DNA of 64,000 nucleotides. Origin: Rhynochetos jubatus. Lineage: Eukaryota; Chordata; Aves; Eurypygiformes; Rhynochetidae. The stretch lies in assembly GCA_027574665.1 (NCBI GenBank), contig CM050651.1, forward strand, positions 9,239,501-9,303,500. The letters are read 5' to 3'. Below the pieces are notes generated by a model that was given only the letters and a program-made list of their open reading frames with translations, was not told where the DNA came from and made no database searches. A program made the position numbers and the translations under genes. Of the stretch, positions 12,801 to 27,800 are shown in pieces; the stretch's first letter is position 1, and every line of letters begins with the position of its first letter.

Positions 12801-15800
12801 CAACCCACATATTCTCTTTATCTCTTTCCTTCAATTCTCTCTCCCAACCTACTGGGAGGGGGTGGGGAGGGGAGCAAGCGGCTGTGTGGTACTTGGTTGC
12901 TTACTGGGGCTAAATCGCAACAAGTGTAGGCCACTGAGATACGTATAAACCAAACCGCACACTGAAAGTGATGGCTTTCTGAAATGTACCTCTCAGTTTT
13001 GTCTAGAATTAGCAGTGCTATCTCCTGTTCCAAAATGAACAGGAACAGACATGTCTAGCTACATGGAGTTTGAACTATATTTTTCCAACATTACTTACAT
13101 TTATTCCTGAGTGAATGTTTTCAGTTAGCTTACTGAATATTATGTCAAGACCTCACAGTTGCTCTCTGCATACTGTTGTACTAAATCAATGATGCAAAGG
13201 GTCTTGAAAAAGGAATGCTAAAACATGATCTAGAACTGCCCTTTCCTCAAAAAGGCATGCATTTGTACAAAGTCAGTTAGAGCTTACAACAGCTCCAGCA
13301 TGGTTTATGCACATCAACAGTAGCAAGATGGGTAGTTATCACTGACTGCACATTCTTCTAGTAATAAAACTGTAATTCTTGTTCCCTCCCTATACACACA
13401 CTCGATATTTTGTACGTTTTTTCTTTTTCCCAATTAAAAAAAGTGATCTCACCATTTTCCTGTTGTTTGGTGGAACAGTCAATCCAGTTGTGTTGATTTG
13501 CTGCCCAAATCATTTCAAACTGATGAAACATGACTTTGAAGTTCCACATATAAGGAACAAATGAAAAAATATCTGGTGCGCTGTCACTGGACCAGTCCTG
13601 GATCAAATCTAAACCCACATACAGTAATAAAAGGCAAGTTACTAGCAACCAAGTGAGAGATTTCTGGGTTTAAGTTTTTAGCTTTTCATAAATTGTAAAT
13701 CTTAACCGTTTGCTCCATTACAGAAAAAGGAAAATGAGAACAATACACAGTATCCATTTCTCAGGCAGATAGTCCACAAATACTTGCTGTGCATCTGTCT
13801 CCCATTTCTCACCTGCTTTTTAAGTTGGAAAGCCATAGTTTTAATTAACTCTTCTAGCTCAGTTTTGTTCAGTAGCAGTTACACATTGACCTAAATGCAC
13901 TGGACTACCAACTACTTTCGTCTGGTTTTCCACTCTGACCCCTCGAATGGGTGCATCAGTGATACTTTCTAACGCAGCAAAACACTGGCGGTGTTGAAGT
14001 TCAGGTGTGCTCTGAACAGACTGGTAGACTATGCATGTTGCAGCACCCCTTGGATAATGGCTCCAACCTAACTAGGAGGATAACTTTATTAGCATGGCAC
14101 TATGCCTGCACTAATTAATCCTTCAACCCAGCAGGGCTAATTAGCCCAGGCATTGCCACACTGATGTGGCTACATTCTTTCCATTACTGCAGCTGGAACA
14201 TTCAGCAACAGTTTGGTGATGCTGTATCACACGGTACTGCCTTGCGCACATGTATTCTTCCTCAAAGAGAAAATCCTAAGGAGCAAATTATTTCATCATC
14301 AGCCACAGTGACATAACCTAAAGCCCAAGCAGTTGAAAATTAGTGAGCCAAAGAGAGAGAGATTGGAGAAATCAACATCCTAGGTGACAAACGTAGAACA
14401 AAACAATAGCTCTGAGAGAAACAAAGTAATCTGAAATTTAAGATCACTTAATATAACTGCAGATCAGATGTAGTTTAGATGTTAGGAAATTTAATTATTT
14501 GGTCTCTATACCCGAATACAAGAATATCACGTACTTAAGACACTTAGTGGCAACAGAAAACATCAGGGACTTTTTCCTCAGAAACAATTTGTTGTCCTAA
14601 ATATGTGAAATCAGAGTACCTGACCTTGCACACCTTTGCAAAATTTGAAAAGAAATTGTAAAGCAGTAATATTTAATTTGATATGTAACTTACTTAGCAA
14701 AAACGTTACCTGTAAAGAAGCTTTTCTGAGCAAAGATAAAATGATAGGTTGCTTTATAAACCTCAAGTTCGCATTGCCATGTCTGTGGCATGTTCCATAT
14801 CCGGGGATAGCTGGCATTAATATGAAACTGTGAACAAGATATTAAAGCATCAGAATTACTTGAAAAGATGACAATGTTTGACCCTGTAACTCAGCAGTTT
14901 TCACATATGTACTCCGCTGAATAATTAAAACTGTTTTCCTGCTGGGATGAACAGAAGGTCTCTCCAGTTCCTTAATAATTTAATCTCTCTCTGTTTCCGT
15001 GTTTGAAGGTCAAGTGCTAGTGTATTCATTTATTTGCAAAGGTATAGTATGAACTTCTGATACATCTGTTGCAGCAGACGTTCCAAGCAATTTATAAACC
15101 AAAGCTTTCATGAAAGGCATCACTTTTCACAATACACTAAAGATAAGATCCCTCAGACTATATTACTTTTCAACCATTGATAAGATGCTCAAATTTGGAC
15201 ATTAAAAACATCACTGTAATAGGGTCATTTAAAATCTAGTGAGAAAGGTGGTCTCCAGAATTCCAGCACTGCAGAAGTGAACCACTAAGCAAACAAATGA
15301 ATAATGCAGTATTCTGTCTCAAGTAGCTTAAGCACTCTGAAGTACTTTTTAAGTACTCATGCACACACATCCTGTAGCACAGTTATCGAGTGTAATCATT
15401 GATTAAGGTAAAGCCTATATGACCACATGGCTCCGTAGCAAACAAGGCAAGATTTGTCTTGGCACTCCAATCCCTCCACTGCTTCCAGTACACATAGAAC
15501 TTGGTATACAAACTATGTAAGTCACTGAAAATTACACATGTGCATAGTTATGCATGGATATGCAAGTTCCTTACATATTAAGGTCTTGCAAAAATACATT
15601 CAAAAGGCATATTTTTATATTGTTCAAGAACCTAAAGAACTGCTCCACAGACAAATACATACATTCTTTATTAAAAATCCTCTAGAGTCTAAAGCTTTGT
15701 GCTTATTAATACAAACTTACAGCTAGCATTTCAGCTTCTAAGAGAGTCCGGTACTGCATACTGCTGGTGGCATCAACATGAAGAAGCTGTCCTTTAATTG

Positions 15801-18800
15801 TAGGTGAATAGCCTAGCAGACAGAAGACATAAAACACAATCCTTCAGGCATAAACAATATTCACACATATATTGAAATAATCTTCACCAGTGATCTCAGC
15901 AGTCCACTAACCATCATGAAGTATCAAGAGAACAAACAATTTAGCAAAAGGCTTCAAAGCAGCCAACTAGATGAGCAAATGCAAGGAACATATTCATAAC
16001 TTTAGATTTATCTCCACTTACCCTTGGGGTTTGAGGTTCGCTTTGTTTAAATAAACTACTATTAAATTAGTTTTCATAATGGATTTCTTAGCATGATTCA
16101 ACTACTACACTAATCCTACCGTGGAGGTTGTCTTGCTTTGAGCTCACAATGTATCTGTAACCTGCTTCAATACATACACAGTTAAATGATAACTGTCTAG
16201 TCTTTAAGGAATTTGTGTTTCCTTACCTAAACAAAACATGTAGGTACTATTTAAATACGTACATGTTTTAATTGTGTATTTCATTGCAAGATATTAAATA
16301 CTTTTTTATCCTTTACATAAGTACATACAACTTACAGCTAGCAAAGGAAACACACTCAAAGACATTCACACACGTGGGAATTAAGATAACTGTTTGGGAA
16401 AAGTATTCGGAAAACGAATTAAGCTTCAGCCTGAACTCACCATTTTCACCTACTGTCATGGGAATGTTTATTTCCAAATACGATCCTGCACCAACATTTA
16501 CATGTACAGCATTAGTTTCCTGTATTGCAAGAAAGGAAAAAAATCCAAACATTATTTCTAGGCTCCCCGCACCAACCAGTGTATTGAATGCCTCTGGCTG
16601 CCACTATCCACACCTGGATTAAGGCACCAGATGACTGAAGTCTTTCTGGTCTTCTGAAAAATTACTAATGAACTACCTATGTGCAATGAAACCAAATAAC
16701 ACCATTTTCAGGCTTGACATGCTGTCTTAGATCCACTAATAGAAACAGCGTAAGATACCATGACCCAAGGCCTAAGAGAGCAGATGAACTTACATTTCTA
16801 ACACTACACTTTCTAACCCTTTCAAGTCACAAAAAGAGAAGACAACAGGTATACAAGGAAGTCACACTACATCCCATTTATAACAGTAGCAACAGAAGAA
16901 AGAAAACTCCAAACCCCTACACATAGGCATCTTTTGTTCCCTTCGCTATCATGCCTCCAGTAATATTAGACGCTCGTCCAATATCAGAAGAAATTATCTT
17001 TTCATCACGGTGAGCTTCATCGTAACGAAAGATTGCACAATTCATGAATTCCTAAGATTGTAAGAGCTGACATGGCTTAAGATGAAGCTTTATGCTTAAA
17101 AGAAACTTAAGCCAAAAAATATGATCGCCTCTCATCCAGTATTTCTCCTTGAAGGCTTTGCCCATGATTATGGAAGACTAAACCAAAAATCTCCTAGCTT
17201 GTAAAAACAGTTCTGTAATAAACACCTGAGGCAAGTAAAAATATGCACAACCAAAAAGCACGGTGTAATAACAGTAGACAAGTTATTTTCTAGATAGGTT
17301 TTTGTTATTTACCCTATTTTTGGTAAAAAGCAAATCAATGGTGGCATCTGCAATAATATTCATCCGCAGTTCAAAAGCGAGGATCTGTCTTGGTTTCCCA
17401 GGCTGAGCAATTTCTGAGACTTTCATAACTTGGTAGTCTGGTGGGAAGAAAAACTTCCACAAGCAATCCCTAGTGGGAAAGAAGAAAAAAAATATGAAAG
17501 TTGGGTTTATTCAGAGAAGAAATATCTAGGTATGCATCTATTCAGTTCACTTCTTTTTTTTCCAGTTAGCTGAGTCTTTAGGCAACCACCGGATGTGATG
17601 TAAAAAGTTTGTTTAAAGTCTTCATCATGGGGGCTTTCCAACCCATTACTGAAATCTCCAAAAGTTTCAATGACAAGAAGTGACTTTGAATAACAGCTAT
17701 AAACGGACAGACCTTACAGGATTCAGACAAAAAAAATGTTTTAATTCCGATGTCAAACAAGGTATGGTTTTCTTCTTATTCCTAATCTCTGGTTTACACA
17801 TCTGAGACAAAAACATATTAAAAAGTAACGGTTATGCTTTGGTTTGTGCATAAATAATTGATGCAAAGCCCAGAAACAAACAACATACAAAGCCTTAGGA
17901 CCTCAGAACGGGAGGGAAATGAAGCCTACATTTCTGCAGACTCACACCTGAACATGCAGCTACATGAAAGGAAAGCCACAGCAATGAAGCACAGAGAGCA
18001 TAGCTTGTAGAGGTCTCAAGGGGGTGCAAAGGAAGTCTTTAAGGGGGGTAGCAGTTTCCTGCACCCAGCACCTGACCACGAGAGCAGCTTAACAGTTAAA
18101 AAATAACCCAAGAAAACCAACAACAAAACCCCCCCAAACACCACACAATACACACTGTGAAAACGGTGGGGAAATCCAAGACTTTACTGTAGGGTGTATT
18201 TGTAGAAGCCCTTATATGAACTGAGAATACAAAGGCCACACAAACAGCTTCTAAAACGTTCAAGCACTTTCCAAATTCTATCTTCTCTCCACGGCACGAT
18301 GTGAAGGTGTTCCCAGTTATGTATCTATGGGTACTGCACAGGCACCAAACTGCCTTCTGCCTGGCCCGTTAAGGTTATAAAAAGTATACCATCACAGAGC
18401 CAGCTTTCTCGGTGGTATTAAAAATACAATTCACGATTCACTGACTTCAGGTACGCAGCAAAGCGCTGTTCTAGAAACTGGCATTTTCTCTTAAATTCTC
18501 TAAGACACTGTCATATCTAATGACTACTCTTTGGTCCGCCATCCTCACACTCCTAAGAGACAGTTAATCGTAATAGTTTCACCGGAGAATTAATGGAGGC
18601 CAAAAGAAGTATCAATCTGTAATTAATAGGGGAACAGAGGGAAAGCGGTGCTTATGCCACTTTTACTTAACAGTCCTTTACTCTCTAAACAATCCCACTG
18701 CCTCCACCAGAAATATTCATGCACAAAACATCAAGGGCTAAGGGAAGAATAGCGGTAGAGCTCTGGCCTAATATTGTGTCACTAAAATATCTAGAAAATA

Positions 18801-21800
18801 AGTACTTTGGAGACTGCATCAAGAGGTTGAGTCTCCTAAGCAGGGATAAATCACTCCCCTCTCATTATTTTCATAGCCAGATTTGTACTTCCACAACATT
18901 TTCCCATCAATACACAGTGCATTCCCATCCATGAGCTAATAGGAGCCTGACAAGTCTAAAAGTAACCAATTAAAAGGTTAAAGTTTTAGGCATGTAACAC
19001 CTGATAAATAGTCAAGCTACTTTGTTCACCAAAAACAGGAACGTAACTTATTAATTTAATAATAAAAATTCACTGTGCGATCCTAACTTTGGAAGGCCAA
19101 CAAGACAACAACAGTTAATTTGCTAATTGTCATGGTTTACTAACGTAAGTGGTACTTAATCGCTAGCTGGGATTAAACCATGCCTCTAATATTAAACCAC
19201 TGTGGCAGGAAAGCACACCTGATCAACGTGTGGCTGAGAGGCTGGTGTCAACGATGGAATTTTAGGGTTTTCAATCATAGGGAGGTTTATATGGCACCGG
19301 GCCTGCTGGTGTTCAGTTGTCTCAAAGTGGGAAAGGTTTCTTGCCTGTGAATTGGCGAGGCTCATCGAAAGGGCTTTAAACTAGGTTTGAAGGGGGAAGG
19401 GGGCAAAACCAGTAGTGCCACCAACAGATGCCCAGAGCTGGGAGAAGAATCGCAGGTCACCAGGAGAGCACCTGGCAAACAAAACAAGACAATTCCAGCT
19501 GCTCCAGCCCACAAGCCAACTTCATCCAGGGCACATCTTATATGCCACTATGTGAACGCATGGAGAATAAAGAAGAGGAGCTAGAGGCGTGCGCACGCAT
19601 GGGGGGCTGTGACCTCACTGGCATCGTGGAGATGTGGTGGGACAGCTCCTACGAGGAGTGTCAGAATGGAAGGACACAGGCTCTTTAGGAAGGACAGGCG
19701 GCGGAGACGTGGAGGGGGTGTTGCTCTACGTCAGAGACCAGCTGGAGTGCGTGGAACTCCATCTGGGGATGGATGAGGAGGTGACCAAGAGCTTATGGGT
19801 CTTTTTAAGATTGCCTGGCCTACCCCATACAAATTAGAAGTCTAAGCAATTGCTCACTGGAAACTTAGAATGTTTTCTCAATAGATATTAAAAATTAAAG
19901 CTGAGGATGTAAATCATGATAATACCTCTGCCTATCAGCCCAAGGTCCATAGTTGAAGTCTGTTCCTTTTCCACAAACAATATCCAAACCCCAACAGGGT
20001 GGCAGATCCTGTAATTTGTCATCTTCGTTGTTTGTCTCTTCATCGTTACTCTCCTCTGTCTCCTCTGGTACAAGACCTATAGTACATAATATAATAAACA
20101 GATTACTAAAGGAAGCTGCTTCCAATTAGCATGAAAAATGTTTTCTAAGCACGAGAGAATTACAGTGTCCTGATGTCAGTTTTATTTGAGATCACTACAG
20201 CACATAAACATCAAGCCACAGTTCAATGCAGACTCACAGGTGAAGGACAAGAATATGATCAAAAACCCTCAGGATTTTCTCAAGCACTGCTCACTGGTGT
20301 CAGTGAAATGCTGACATAAACAGCAGTTTTATCTCTTAAGTATGCTTTTTACCAATATAGACTTTCATCCACTGATCCACAATCAGTTCCAAATCCTACT
20401 TACAAGCCAAGTTTTGAAACAAGATTAACTTAAAAGTCATTTCTACAGACAGTGCAAGAAAATAAAACTTACTAAGGTAGGCCCAGAGTTACTAGTAAAA
20501 ATTCAGGCTTCCAGCAGCCACCTATCTCACACCAGTATACATCATTATCGAATGTGTTACCTTTGTTCAAGATTCAGGCAATACTTTAAGTGGAGTCAGA
20601 GCAAAAACTTTTGCAAGCCAAAAAACTCCAGCAAAGTAAAGTGGTAATAAAATACACTGGATTTAAAGTGAAAAAGACATCACAATATTTCAAAATTGAT
20701 GCATCAAATAAACTTCCCAAAAACCCCAGCAGGTACAACTATAAAGTGTCCCCACTCCTGAAGTACTTTTGTCAACATAATTTAAGTTTACAGCTTAAAA
20801 CACAAGTTGTTTCAAGGGTATCAAGATTAATTGCTTCCATGATGTACATAGACCTGCAGAAGCCACTGCTGACAGAGTATCTATGTCTGTATAAAACTAC
20901 TCACTGGTAAAAACTTTGGTTCTACATGTACAGTTATTTCACCTATGGAATTCCCAAGCCTCTTACGTGAAACAGTCTACAAGTTGACAACAACCATTAA
21001 AAAGAATGCAGCTCAAAATTTCACTCCTTTCCAATTATGAAACGAGTGAACTCTCTCCCACTTGTATCAGTGGAACTTTTTTTTTCATTTGCAGAAAAAA
21101 TAACTTATGAACTTGTAAGCGTTCATAAGCGTATGAATGCTTTTATTGGTTCCAGAATATTACACTAATGCTTTCAGCACAGAGATTTCTTAGCATTAAA
21201 ATAATAATTGTCTAGCAAGTCCAGACAATTAAGTAAACAAACAGCCTTCAAATCCCTTCAGATTTTATCTTTGTATTTCACAGAAGGTACCTGGTTCATC
21301 CATATAGTAATAGATATCAACATCATTGGACTGCATTACAACAAAACCTTCACCCATCAGCCTCGGTGGTCTGTAATGGAAGGGTGGAGAGATAAAGATT
21401 AAAAAACAATGCACTGAGCTTCATCTTTATGCATTCAAGTGATCTTAAATACAACATACTAAACATAATGGAAGAGATGACATAGGTCAGGCTCACTTGT
21501 AGCTTGTAAGCAGCACATATTTAACCTCGGAGTCGACAATACAACTGCTATCTCTAGCAAGGAAGCCAAGGGGGGATACAGTATATGTGGTACCTGACCA
21601 GGAAGATTTTGTGGGCAAGACTCTAGTTTGATACGACCCCAGGACACCAGCTCCATGCATCTATACTGTGTGGCCTGCAGGCTGCCTGCCAGAGCCACAG
21701 GCTGCCTTATCTAGCAGGCATCCGGCTTGCCCCAGTACCAGAAGCGTGGGCGGAACAGACAGAAGTGCCCGTGCCCCACCACAGTCTATCCAAATGCGGC

Positions 21801-24800
21801 TGTTTGGAAGTTAAACTCAAAGTGCAGGTTATAACTTCAGTTCCCCTCTTTCCCTCCCTACCCAGCAGTGATTCCTGGTCTGTCTGCTGTCTCATTCTAA
21901 ACGAGCTTATCAAAACAAACACTGCGAATACCCAAGTCTCTGTGGTCTCAAGTCTCCTATCAAAAAGGCAGCTGTCATACTGCTAGGCTGGGTCTACCCT
22001 GATTTGCAAAAAAATTCTTGATCGTTACATTGTCATTATTAATATTATTACTACATAAAGTAACTTAAACGTCTGTTTAACTCAAGCATGACAATACCAG
22101 GTTTCTCCCCACAAAGACATTTCTTGGGTATTATAAACCACAACCAACTACCAAAGTTTTACTTTCAATATTTCATTTTATCAAGAGTTTCTTTCTCCTT
22201 GTCCTATATCGTTGTTTCACCTGCTAATTGTTTTCTTACTAAAATAGCATTCTAAACCACAGGGACAAGACATCTTCAGTAATTAGACCATTAGTTAAAA
22301 AAAAAAAAAAAAGCTGTTCTTCCTCAATAACATTTCCCTCAGTATAAAAGGATCTAAGTGATAAAACTAATACATGAAATATTTCTCCTCATACTATCAT
22401 ATTGGTATATTATAATCCCTTTCTTACAGTTTTACCACATGTTAATTTACATCATATCACATTTTATAGTAGCAATAATATTATAATGTGAAAAATCATT
22501 TTTTTTTTTCAAAAATGGTTTTTGCCACTTTTCAGCCACTTTTACAGTCACCTTTAAAAAAAAAAAAAAAGAAAATTCCAGTGACAGAAATACAGGGTCT
22601 ACGAGTGTGACCTGTTAGAAGGCCATTGCTCATTTTACCACTGCTCAAACACAGGAAGGCTTGGAAAACACAGCAGATGCAGATCCCATGGACTGCCAGA
22701 AGTTCTTCAAAAGCAACAGAGCAGGAACTTTAAAATCAATTTTAGTTTGAGAGTAACGACACCAGTGAAAGATTAAATACTTCTTATTCCCTCCCAGTTA
22801 TTTCTTTTTGCTGTCCCAAATCAAACTGGCCTCCCCAGCGAGACGCAAATAGAGCAAGATGTGAAAGAAACTGTTCAGTGGTTCAGGAATAGAAGTGGGA
22901 AGGAAAGCATTTAGAGATATATACAGTTGGTGGGAAGAGCTCGGTTTATTCTGCCCACACTTCTCAACAGGCACACATGGGTCAGGCAGACTGAAAGCAC
23001 AGCATGGCCCAGCAGCTCGGGATAGCAACCTCAGCCTCTCAAGCTGAGCATACCACCACCGAGGGCCCACTGTTTTGTCATGCAAGAGAAGGGAAGCTCA
23101 CAACATAACCAACTGCAAAACTTCAGAGACAGACAGTAACTTCCTTCAGCCGACACAATCATCTGTCACTGTCTGACCGTGCCCTCAGCATGGTCAAGCC
23201 AAGGCCGCATTTCACCGCAAAGGTCAGCTAGGCACAGCGCGAGGGAGCCTGTCCGTAATGGCAAACTCTACTTCCTCCCTGCTGCTCGATCTGGTACGTG
23301 TTTTGTTCCATGGAATATCCCTTCCACATGAAGTGCAATCCCCGCTCTGCCAGCACGGAGTGCACAGGTCTCGAAACACTAGATACAGATTTAGCTAAGC
23401 CTACAGATATACACTGGAGAAGCTCCACTACTGTTTTAATAAAATTACAGTTAAGTATGAATACATAGGGCAGATTTAACAATTGTTTACTTCTGCCTTC
23501 CTAATAGTGTTTATTTATACCAAAATTAATAATTTTGTTTTAATCTAGAACACTATCTTAAATAGAATTACAAAGAGGTTTTGAGCTAAGTCTTCTTCAA
23601 GGCAGACAATTTGACTTCACACCGCAGCCTAACAGAAACTGTCATTTAGCTGCAGGAAAGAGAAGTATCTATAGAAAAGCTTTAAGAGCTGACGGACTGG
23701 CCAAAGCCTCCTGTCACTCACTCACTGCCAAGGCATCCTCATCACCTTTGCCATACTCTACTTTCTGGAGGAAAGCTATGACATCTTACACTAAAAGGAA
23801 ATGGAGGGAGGGAAAAAAAAAACCCCACACCAAAACTCCACGTGGTAGCTAAATGTCTTCCTTGTTCCTTTTCCTCCAGTTCTCTCAGTGTACACCTTTA
23901 TCGTGTCTGCATACTCCATTACATCCCTCTCTTTCCAGCTCTTGTTCTGATCTGTCTGAACTCACTACACTTGTATAAAACTTTTTGCCTGTTCCACGCA
24001 GTTTTTATCCACAAAGAAGTAAGTTCTCTTCCATACCGTCATGTCTTGTCACTAGTTCTTTTGATGCCCTTTTAAAGAAGAATATGAAAATACATTGTAG
24101 ATGACTGAAGCAGCTTATAGTTTTACATTATCAAAGCATCACAGGCTAGAGCAAACACAACACAGCAGCCAAGAAAAGCAGTATCTTTCCTTCCGTCAGT
24201 CCTAGGATGGTCAGAGGTTGGGTGGAAATGGACAGGTGGTGAACCGAGTAGCAGAACAGAGTTAGATTTAAGACCAACATATATTGTTCTTAGTAAGGAT
24301 GAATTCCATGATCAGTGCCCACTGCTCAGCCACGCAAAAAAGAAAGTAGTACCGCTTCTTGTATCCGTATTCTCATCTTAAAGTGCACACGAAACTACCT
24401 CCGCAGAGAATGGGAGAGGAAGGTTCCCAAGGAGGCCGCCTAACCCACCATCAGCAGGAATAGTTGCACCTTGTCAGACTTGGCTGATGGAGGTGGTGGA
24501 ACCCTAGACACCCCACCACAGGCCATTTCCAAAAGCAAAATAGAGAATGGCAATGAAGGATAATGAGATCATAATTAAAAAGTATTTTGTGATGTCTACC
24601 CCAAACTTCCACTCTGAGCCTGCTGACTTAGTCACTGCTCTCCAAACTGCTGCTTTGATCTGCCTTTCCCAGCACTATTTTTTTTTTTTTTTTTTTACTT
24701 TGGGTTTCGGATGATTTATTTGCAAAAAGGGATGGAGGCATTGAGGTGTCTGTTCGTAACATAATATGACAGTTTTCAAGGTGGGTTTTTGATGTTTGTA

Positions 24801-27800
24801 TCGATTAGTCAGTCTATTACAAATTTCATGAAGTCACTTAGCTGTTCTTTATACGTGCATTGCCTGCAGGAATTTCAGAATGTTAAGACACTCAGCTTAG
24901 TTTTTAAGCCAAAGAAGCATAACAGAGCAGGCTCTAAAGATTCAAACATTCCCAGTTTCCAGTGAACTGGGTCATTTGTTGAATCTACCCAGTAAATTAG
25001 GGCATATGTTTTCTGCACACACGCCATCCTTCAGCCATCAGGGGCTGTAGGGATGGTAACAGCATAAAAAGAAAATACTTGGCGGAAGCAGGAGAAAAAG
25101 CTAATAGTTTGAGTATCTTAATCCTATTTTGTTTTAATCTTGTTTGTTTTCAATATTAATTGGAGAAATTTCCTTTGTCGTCATGTTGGAAGAGTAAGGC
25201 TGTACACATCCACAGAATGTTATTTGAAAGCACATAAAGCCATATTATACACAGCAGCATTTGGCTCATACAAAGCCAATTAAGGTACAGTCAAACGATA
25301 CACAGTTTATTTCATTCTCTGGATATTGTTGCTTAGGAGGTATAAAATAGGTATAATCATTTTACATAAATTCATACACACAGTCATCCAAGGATAGGAT
25401 AGATTATTTGGTTTTTTACTGAGCAAATAATGCCTGTGAAAGACCTTAAAATTTAGCAGTTTTGTCCAAATTATCTGTTGAATATATAACATTGTAAGCA
25501 TTAAATAAGATAATGCAGAAAATTCTGGCTGTGATGTTCATACCGTATCAATCATGAATGTTAATATAATAATGCACATAATATTCTTACTGGTTCAAGT
25601 GTCATAGAACAAAAATCTTAGCGTCACATCATTTCATGCAAGCACCCTTTCTGTTGTTCGACTTACTACCATTCAATTTGTTAAAGCTGCATAACCCCAC
25701 AGGTAAAACGATCAGCAATCTGTCTTCAAAAGATAACATGATTTCTACTACAACAAGTATCACACAGCTTTTGCCCATTTTTAAAATATATCTTCCAAAC
25801 CAAACACCTTAAACCTTGGCATTTATCCTAGAAATTTCGTGCTGTCAAGGCCTGTGTACAGCTACAGTATCTCAGTGAAGGAAAATAACAGTTGAATGCA
25901 GGATATTAATCATAGAGCAGAACACACCAAAAAAAAAAAATCTACAATGAGATAGAAAATCAGTACTTTTCTCCATAAATAAAACAGTTTCAAAGATCCA
26001 ACATTTAGAACCTTCAGAGTGGCAAAAAAAGTCAACTGTCTAATCACACTAAGAAAAACAAAGTCACAGAAACACAACCAACGTTAATGTCTTCATTTTC
26101 TTAAAATAAAGAATAAAATAATATGGAAACCACAAAAAGAAAAAAAAAAAAAAACAAAAACTAAACTTACTCATCATTTTGAAGACCGACATATCTTGGA
26201 CTTGGAACCAGCATGACCCTAACATTTTCCAATTTTCCTTTCACGATGTGCATAAACTGATCAAGGTGGCTCGAAGGTGGTTTTGTGGTATATGTCAAAA
26301 AAGCATCATCAAAGTTAATGCAAAGTGTTTGTGGCTGATAATGATTCCCAAACGCCAAGCGACCCTAAATCAAAAAGAAAACACAATTATTCATTATCCA
26401 CTGCTCTTTAATGTATCTATGTATATATTTACCTATAATAACGCAGTTTAACCAGTCTTATGCAAATAAAGACAGTGGACAGAAAACCTGGCTTTAATCT
26501 GTGCCTATCTAAAAATACTACCTTGTACATTAAACTCTCAGTATTCTACCTCCTACCACCTCAATAACAGTTTTCCTGGTTTTCTGGGGAGGCAACATCA
26601 ACTTTCAAGTAAGATGTCCAAATATCCCTATTAAAAGATGCAGCGGAAAAAAGAAAAAAAAGAAAAAAAGAAAAAAAAAAATCCAAGACCTTCCAAGACC
26701 CAACAGACCACACACTGCACAATACCCATTAGCTACATGATTACTTGGTGATAGTCTTGAAATCATTACAAGCCTAAGACACAAGTACTTCCCAAACCAG
26801 CTATCATAACCATGTTTCCATCGGCACCAGCAGGATTTGTGACTGTGTCAGGGGAGTGCTGGTGGTGTCATTTTAAAACGTTTTTAAAGCATGATGGAGA
26901 ACAAAAGCTCAAAAAGAATGCATAAGAAAAAGAATCAGGGTTGTCATTCACTTAAGCCTATACCACCAAATATTTTCATTATCAGGGTGTTTTCACTTAC
27001 CGTGCTCACGTTGACTTTAATGACTGGAATAAGCGATCTCCATGAAGAAGAAGGGTCTTGAGATTCTGTTTTTACTTTAACACTACAGGGAAAAATGGGG
27101 TTTATTAGTTTATCTTTTCTGCAGAAGAACTAATCAACGTTTTCTTCTAGGGGTCTCCGGTGCACAGCTCTCAGGGAACACTCCTTCCCACAGGGGTGTC
27201 TCCTGTAAGGGACCTGCTAGCAGACAACTGCTGACTCCTTCAGCAACTGGAAGAACAGCAGGAATCATACACGGCTACACCTTGGGTGCTGGTTTTCTAC
27301 CTGAGCTGACACAGGTAGAAAACAAGCATATCATGTTTAACACAGAGCAATCGTTAAGTAAGTCTTCCTCAGGGGAACCTGGTCTGTTCTAAATATTCCA
27401 ACTCAGGTGTGGGATTTCCCATTTCCCAACACACATCCTCCCCAAAGGGAAAAGTCCTTCCTTCACCTGTCAATAAGGGCATAAGATGAAAACATGAAGA
27501 GACTGGCTCGGAGGCCCATCCTTTACCCAGACTCAGGACTGCCACAGCATCCTGTAGCTGTCCACTACATAATTTAGTAACACCCATTGGCCTGGCCAGC
27601 AGCAGTGGAAGGACTCAAGTCTCACAAGATCTGCTCTGCTCCTGCCAATAAGTCAGTCTGGTGTGATTCCACCCAAAGAGGGGGTTATCACTGAATATAA
27701 GCCATGTAGAAGAACTCCTCATAGACACACACAATGTTTTTGGGCAGCTATACACAAACACACACCCCTAAAAAGACAACTTGTGAAATCAGCCCAAGTT

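Noticed and set aside
2614..27587. Many 60-145 codon open frames within BLTP1 introns
   Set aside because: Those not overlapping a BLTP1 exon lack splice signals, codon bias and family resemblance; they fit random open stretches.
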